Source: Ascaris suum (lineage: Eukaryota > Nematoda > Chromadorea > Rhabditida > Ascarididae). Taken from it: 64,000 nucleotides of DNA. Below the pieces are notes generated by a model. It made no database searches and was not told the origin of the DNA. It saw only the letters and a program-made list of their open reading frames with translations. Shown here piece by piece: positions 56,101-64,000 of this stretch (the stretch's first letter is position 1; every line of letters starts with the position of its first letter). The position numbers and the translations under genes were made by a program. The stretch covers positions 2,480,001 to 2,544,000 of the forward strand of contig CM024169.1 of assembly GCA_013433145.1 (NCBI GenBank). Direction: 5' to 3'.

Positions 56101-58322
56101 AAAGAACCCAGCGAATTGTTTTCTATCAGACAGCTGCTTTATTTTTATTTTTCGATGCTGGATGCAACTTTTCCGGCAGCTTGTGATGATAGCACTACAA
56201 ATGCTAATTTAAACTGAATTAATTGCTCACCGAAAATTGCTGAATTATAATGGAGCTTATAGGCTGCCTTCTTATGGAGTGCTTTTTTAATCGACTATGT
56301 TTACCATAGTATAGTTGATGATCAGACTGTTATCACATTTTATTTATTTTTTCTCTCGTTTCGTTCTCCTTATTTCTTTCTCTGTAATTTATTTGCGTTA
56401 TCAATCTTGATCACTTCTACTGCATTTGCTTTTATTTTCACTTACAATAGGAACCCAACTTTTTTTATGAAAAGACGTACTCGAGACTATGGTCGAATTG
56501 TTGAGATGCTTGGACATCACTTGAGACACCGATACTGGACATTATTGTTGATACATTGTTGTTGATACATTGTTGTTCTCGAATATATCGTTGATACATT
56601 CAACGAAAACAAGTTTGCAATTGTCAAGTTCGTTTGTGATTACGTATGCACATCCATAAATGATTTCTAGAAAGCGGTGACGTATTCTTTTGGGATATTA
56701 GAAGTCCAGAGAAGCAGAAGAAGTTTAGCGACGATGGAGCGGTACGAGGCACCGTCGTTCGTATTAGCCGCAATGAGCAGTTCATCGCGTGCGGGTACTG
56801 TAAACTTTAAAAAAAGTTACTTCTTTCACTTGTACTCTTTATTGCATAATTTTCAACGATGTGTTGCTATCAAAATCTTTTTTATGCTATGTATATGTCT
56901 ATTGAGTATTTCAAAGAAGAAAACTCATAACTGAGAGAATCTGCTGTTGCAGTTGTGTTCAAAGTAACGAAAAAATGATTGAATTTTAGTTCATTCCTTG
57001 CAATTCTGAGTGTCACTTACGCACTTCGCCATCAGTGCTATTTTGTACAGTTCACTTAATTGATCATTGGTAAGAAGTTCTTGAGCTCTCATGTTTTATT
57101 CATCTTGATTTGCATACGCCGGATATTTTGCATTACCACACACAAATATTGACATATATCGAGAGCTTTTCGAAATCGCTCTTTTGGCTGTCAACATTTC
57201 CAAGCTATTACTCTTTTTCGCTTTTTATCTTTTATTCGTTTTCCTCGTCTACCTCTTATTCCCCTTCCTCGTTATTATATTTCTCATTCCTCCTTCTTAT
57301 CCCGTTTCGCTCCCTACCTACTATTCTTTTTTTTTTTCGTTTCTATCTCTTTACGTCCTTTGTAATGATCCTCGATTTTCGTTGTTGCAGATCGAATACT
57401 GGGATCGTGAATTTATATGAACTGAATGACGCGTTCAAAAGCGATAATCCAACACCGTTAAAGAGTTTCGATCAGCTAACGACTAGTGCTGATTTTATAT
57501 GTTTTAATGGCGATTCTCAGATGCTCGCCATGTCATCATCCGTGAAGGTGAGCGTCGTTTAGATTATACCTGGCCACAGACTGGATCTGATCCTGGGAAG
57601 TCATTTTAGGCTATAGGAGGATTGGACAGAAACGTTATCGAACAAATTATGAGTGGAAGTTCCATGGTTAAGCTATGGTTCCCTGAAGGGGACCTTGTGT
57701 CGTACTGTTGCAGACTGCATCAATGATCTTTGCAATTAACTGCAGTTTTTGTAAACGATATTCTAGGTTAACTGCAGGAAGCCTGTAGCATCTATAAGTA
57801 GATGAGTTACGAATTTCTTCAAATGTACGTTGTGTGTTTTGTCGTTTCAGTTACTGATATGCAAACCTTTCCTTTCTCTCGAAGTTCCGTATGTTCCATC
57901 AATATGTCTCGTCCCCTCGCCCTTCCCTCTCTCATTGTTGTCCTTTGGATTGGTATTTTCTTTCTGCTGTTCTGAAGTTTTTATTTCCCTTCATGATCAT
58001 TGAATCCTGCTTTCATGCGTGACGATCTTCTGCTATTAATTTCGTCGGTTTCTTACAGAAATATGTCCTTTCTTTTTATTGTTTTAAAGTGAAACGGACG
58101 AAGGATATTAGTGTAATGTGACGTCAGTTGTTCTTTCAGAATAACGCCATACGAATTGCACACGTGCGAAGCGGAAGTGTTTTTTCGAATTTCCCACCTC
58201 GCAACATCCGTTTGGGCAAAACGACGTTATGTGACTTTTCACCCAACAGCGGCTACTTTGGTGTCGGTGATAGCAGTGGTTTCCTTTCGCTCTTCACACT
58301 CAATCATTTTAATAAATACTGA
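50111..58322 (+). CDS. utp18: UTP18, U3 snoRNP WD-repeat protein
   Basis: This nucleolar component of the small-subunit processome is needed for 18S rRNA processing. Twelve exons: 50111-50335, 51020-51148, 51525-51609, about 52062-52260, 53171-53254, 53999-54118, 54472-54516, 54828-54971, 55121-55214, 56671-56794, 57391-57547 and 58140-58322 (TGA). The total is about 529 residues (human about 556). Exon 1 has a basic KKGRKRRRR patch and acidic runs. Exon 2 has KQVWFDEDDD and exon 3 ends SAPKWAT, both hallmark UTP18 positions. Exons 5-12 form the beta-propeller: LQFHPRQQVVMIGSENG, FSHDGLNIIAGS, GDVFFWDIRS, ACGSNTGIVNLYE, SGSVFSNFPP, CDFSPNSGYFGVGDSSGFLS. Phases agree except between exons 3 (out 1) and 4 (in 2), so a microexon or a different acceptor is missing there. 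ATG 50120 is an alternative start. Confidence 0.95.
51937..52006. repeat. 70-bp foldback (33-bp inverted arms, 4-bp loop)
   Basis: The left arm begins ACAATCATGCAC and the right arm ends GTGTATGATTGT. The arms pair over 33 positions with four mismatches around an AGTA loop. It stands in UTP18 intron 3, about 55 bp before exon 4. It looks like a tiny MITE or the folded tip of a larger foldback element. In RNA it would form a strong hairpin close to the exon 4 acceptor. Confidence 0.9.
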
Positions 58323-60060
58323 CAAGAGCATTCACCACTAACAGCTGCAAACCAAATGTATGGCCTTATTTTTCTGCAATTTCATCTTGGCAGACATCTT
58401 CTATTGTCGCATGATTGAGGTTAAATTATCAACGTTGAAAGAAGTTCTTATCGGTTGAAAGTGTTATATGTTTGTTAGAATTATTAGCTACTGACTGACA
58501 TTGTGGAAGAAATGCAATTATTAATAATTGTTGGTTGTGAGACTACTAGGTTAATACGCCTAGCGCGTAGTCCTTTTTGATACTTTACGGCCTCTTTTTC
58601 AGTTTCTTTTGGTAGGAAACCAAAAGAAAAAAGGTTAAAGTAGAGCACAAACTGGGAATTGCTGCTGCATGATTACTGGCTAAATTGTAATATGGATTTC
58701 AGTCAGGTGATTCAGACAAAGTGCTTATTCAGCGTTACGTCCATATAATTCTTCGATGTCGTTTTGAATTATTTCTCATCGCCTTTGTTAATTGTTGTTG
58801 TTTTTCAGTCAGGTAAATGTTGATCAACCTGCTGTTATTGCTTCCAAAGAAATTTCAGGTATATATGATATACTTATTATAACAGCATGTGGTGTTCCGC
58901 GTCCTTGAAAACAAGTTTTTTTGGAGGAGGGCGGGGTTTAATTTTCAGAAAGATAGGCACTTTTTTGCCAAAAGTTCAGAGGGGAACATTACTAAGAAGA
59001 AGAGGTGGTGGTGGTCATGTTGCAGGGAAATAAGATTATTGAAGGTGTGTATTGGGCAGTGTTATGAAACATATGTGTTTTGCTGTCTTTCGCGAATATC
59101 TTTGATGAAAATTTTCGGCTGTTATTTTGTAGGTCATAGAACGCGACAAGTTGAATTTGTTCATGGTGTTTGTCGAAGTGTTGTTTTCGATTTTGCAAAG
59201 ACAGCTATGTTGGAGTGAGCGAGTAAGGAAAACATACCATGCATCATAATTACTGACAAGAAGATGGGCTTTAAACGTTGATCGCTCCGCTTGATGGAAA
59301 GAGGGCCATCTTTTGCAGCAAACGTCTATCTTGTATGAGGTTTTTCTTGCTTGATTAAAGCACATCAGCCATACATTTTAGGCTTCTAAGAGCTTTACAA
59401 GTTGAAGAGGCAGCTTAAAAATGATGCGATTCGTCTTTTACACAGGACGACATTTTGCAGTTAGTTGAGCTTTGCTGACATACAAGTAATGTGTGCACGT
59501 AAAGTGCACAAAGGTGGGCCCAAGGTCGAACATTCATCTCAATTCACAGTTCCGCTTGTGTTTTAGTACTTTCAAGAACAAGGACGCATTTATCATTTTA
59601 ACTGCTACATTTCATTGATAAGGTATTCGCCATTGCTATCGTTTAAGATTCGGCAAATTTCGGTGATAGCAAACATCAAATACTTGGAGATAAATTCATG
59701 ATCTAGCAATGGAGGCGAACGTGAAACACTACAAACCAACGACAACTTTCTTTGTCATTTTGATAGGGCGATGTGACGTAGAATACTCGTCGCCTTTACT
59801 ATCACTTCAAAACACACAAAAACCTGTCTTTTTTTCAATTTAAAAAGTGATTTAGATGTGGCAAAATACTGCTGATCACAGTTCTCAATAAAAGAGTAAT
59901 AGATTTTTTGGCAACAGTGAATCAAAAAACATCCTTCTCGCACTGTGGTAGAGATGGCGGTTGAACTTTAATGAGCATCAGTTTCTCCTTGCGAGTAGAC
60001 GAAATTTTGATGCGTTAATGCATTCACACGTTTGATGCAACGTGCGTTAAAGCCTGCACA
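58323..60060. other. downstream of UTP18, no supported gene
   Basis: ORFs on both strands at 58889-59365 overlap one another and lack splice context, so they are probably chance frames. No AATAAA was found close behind the UTP18 stop. Confidence 0.35.
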
Positions 60061-60560
60061 TTAGTGTTCGGGGTTCACTGCCGTCTCCAGCCGCAGCCCC
60101 CGACTGTGGTAAGTCATGTGAATTTTGGACCGCGGAGGCGCCTGCGATCTAAAAATCGCCCGCACCTGCGGGGGATTTACTATAGCAAATCTCCCGTCCG
60201 CAGGTGCCCTAGTGGTTTTCGTTATATCTTCAGGTGCGATTTCTGTATCAAACGAGTTGCCAAAGACATGCCAAGACTGCAACTTTTCGAAAATTCTTTC
60301 TGTTACAGCTTCCCACGGAAATGATACAGCACAATGGCATGAACGGTCTGGAAAATCGGGCGTTTTCCAACGTTCCGTCGTCGCAGGTGTGCCTCCGCTC
60401 CCCGGAAGTTTTCGCCCTCCGCCGCGGATTCCGAGAGCTCAGTCCCTTCCATGGGGTCTTCATGGGTGCGAAAAGCTATGCTGCCTCCACGGGAGCATGA
60501 TTCATTATTTCACGTGAGGAGCTCCTGTTCGCCGAGCTCCTTTCCAAATGCTGCTGCGCA
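60061..60560. other. GC-rich island of foreign composition
   Basis: About 500 bp clearly richer in G and C than its surroundings, with long open frames on both strands at once (60125-60517 plus, 60061-60282 minus, 60234-60500 plus). Proline-, Arg- and Gly-rich readings such as GSFRPPPRIPRAQSLPW are what high GC gives by chance. It may be a dispersed repeat or transposon remnant. I cannot prove copy number from one window. It is not called as a gene. Confidence 0.5.
60162..60207. repeat. 46-bp hairpin in the GC-rich island
   Basis: GCACCTGCGG at 60162-60171 pairs perfectly with CCGCAGGTGC at 60198-60207. Inside, GGGATTT pairs with AAATCTCCC around a short AT-rich loop. This is the strongest local palindrome in the right end. 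It may be a terminus or subterminal structure of the surrounding repeat. Confidence 0.85.
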
Positions 60561-61461
60561 CCACCTGCAGACAGTTATGCAAAAAGAGGTGAATGATGAT
60601 ATGCGATACTTACAAGACTGCAATCAGCAACACTCAACGACGACATGTTTTGAACACGGAGCACCTGATGGTTACCTAGGCGAACATCTGAGCATGCGAG
60701 GACGGCTATACAGATGGCACGAATTCGGTCTTGGGCGAGAAACATTGGAATGAAATCATTAATGAAATGAAGAGAGTGTAGGTGGTTTCACGCTTGATAA
60801 GCGCCCCATTTATGGGCAAACGTTCGTATGTGATTATTGGTGTCAGGCTACTGCAACGACTTTCACCTGCGACGTACATAAATGGCTGCAAATTTGCATA
60901 ATGCTTGAAGAAAGTGGTTGAAAAGAGATAACTCAACAGTACCTCGAAGGTTTCTTTCAAAAATGGTGCAGAGATTTCCGAGCTGGACAATATCTAACTG
61001 CTTCCTGTTTATATTCACAAGCACTCATTAATAGCCGATTTTGAATGCCGAGTACACTGAATAACGTTTGCATGAAACCAATTCAGAGATGCTAAATAAA
61101 CACAAAGTATTATAAAAGATCACATATGCTTAGTATTCAATTACTTATAAAATATTCACATTTACGAGGTGCGGTTTCCCTAATGGACAGCAGAAAGTCA
61201 GTTTAAACCAATTATCACCATCATGGCAACTAAAATCCATCAAACACAACTTGGATTTCATCTTGACTCTCAAAAGCTATAGATAAGTTCTATAACGCAA
61301 AACACAAAACTGGCAGATAGCCAGTAAGTAACATTTGTGCAAAACGGCTGTGCAACACGCTCTGTCGAGAAATGTGTTGTCGCCGCGCATTTTTTGGACG
61401 CTCAATTAATCACGTAATTAAGTAATTAACGTAAGTTCATAAAGATGAACTATAACTTTAC

Positions 61462-64000
<2,539 letters not shown>

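Noticed and set aside
60125..60517. 130-codon ORF as a protein gene
   Set aside because: High GC removes stop codons; frames are open on both strands and the peptide has no recognisable domain or splice context.

Overview
The window is nuclear DNA of a nematode, most likely a clade V (strongylid or rhabditid) worm. It is AT-rich, genes are cut into short exons, and most good exons follow a TTTCAG-type acceptor and end at GTAAG/GTGAG-type donors. Long AT microsatellites, 10-20 base poly-G/poly-C runs and a decayed mariner element fit such a genome. Single-frame ORFs are a poor guide here. The models below were built by eye from splice sites, reading phase and protein likeness, without any database search.

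Three genes are recognised. A globin lies at about 0.8-5.3 kb (+), with A-helix, distal-His, proximal-His and H-helix exons. A phosphatidylinositol transfer protein lies at 39.3-43.3 kb (-), with seven phase-consistent exons. UTP18, the WD-repeat protein of the U3 snoRNP/small-subunit processome, lies at 50.1-58.3 kb (+) with twelve exons.

Four more loci look coding but were not assigned to a family. One is a plus-strand gene at 8.7-12.2 kb. The second is a minus-strand gene at 12.4-16.5 kb encoding about 817 residues, mostly a degenerate repeat centred on Leu-Lys-Thr-Ala-Arg-Glu; it is the best candidate here for an undescribed family. The third is a minus-strand gene at 17.1-21.3 kb whose eleven exons join in frame to a 349-residue protein with a poly(A) signal. 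The fourth is a scatter of minus-strand exons between 23.4 and 35.4 kb. Some of that scatter joins cleanly and some is broken by stops or would need introns of about 32 nt.

Between the genes are a mariner pseudogene (31.5-32.5 kb), two AT microsatellites of about 145 bp, a 70-bp near-perfect foldback inside a UTP18 intron, a 39-bp tandem duplication, and a GC-rich island with a strong hairpin at 60.06-60.56 kb. The left 20 kb holds two plus-strand genes followed by minus-strand genes (convergent at about 12.2-12.4 kb). The middle is minus-strand. The right third is dominated by UTP18. Nothing suggests an operon or a shared pathway between neighbours.
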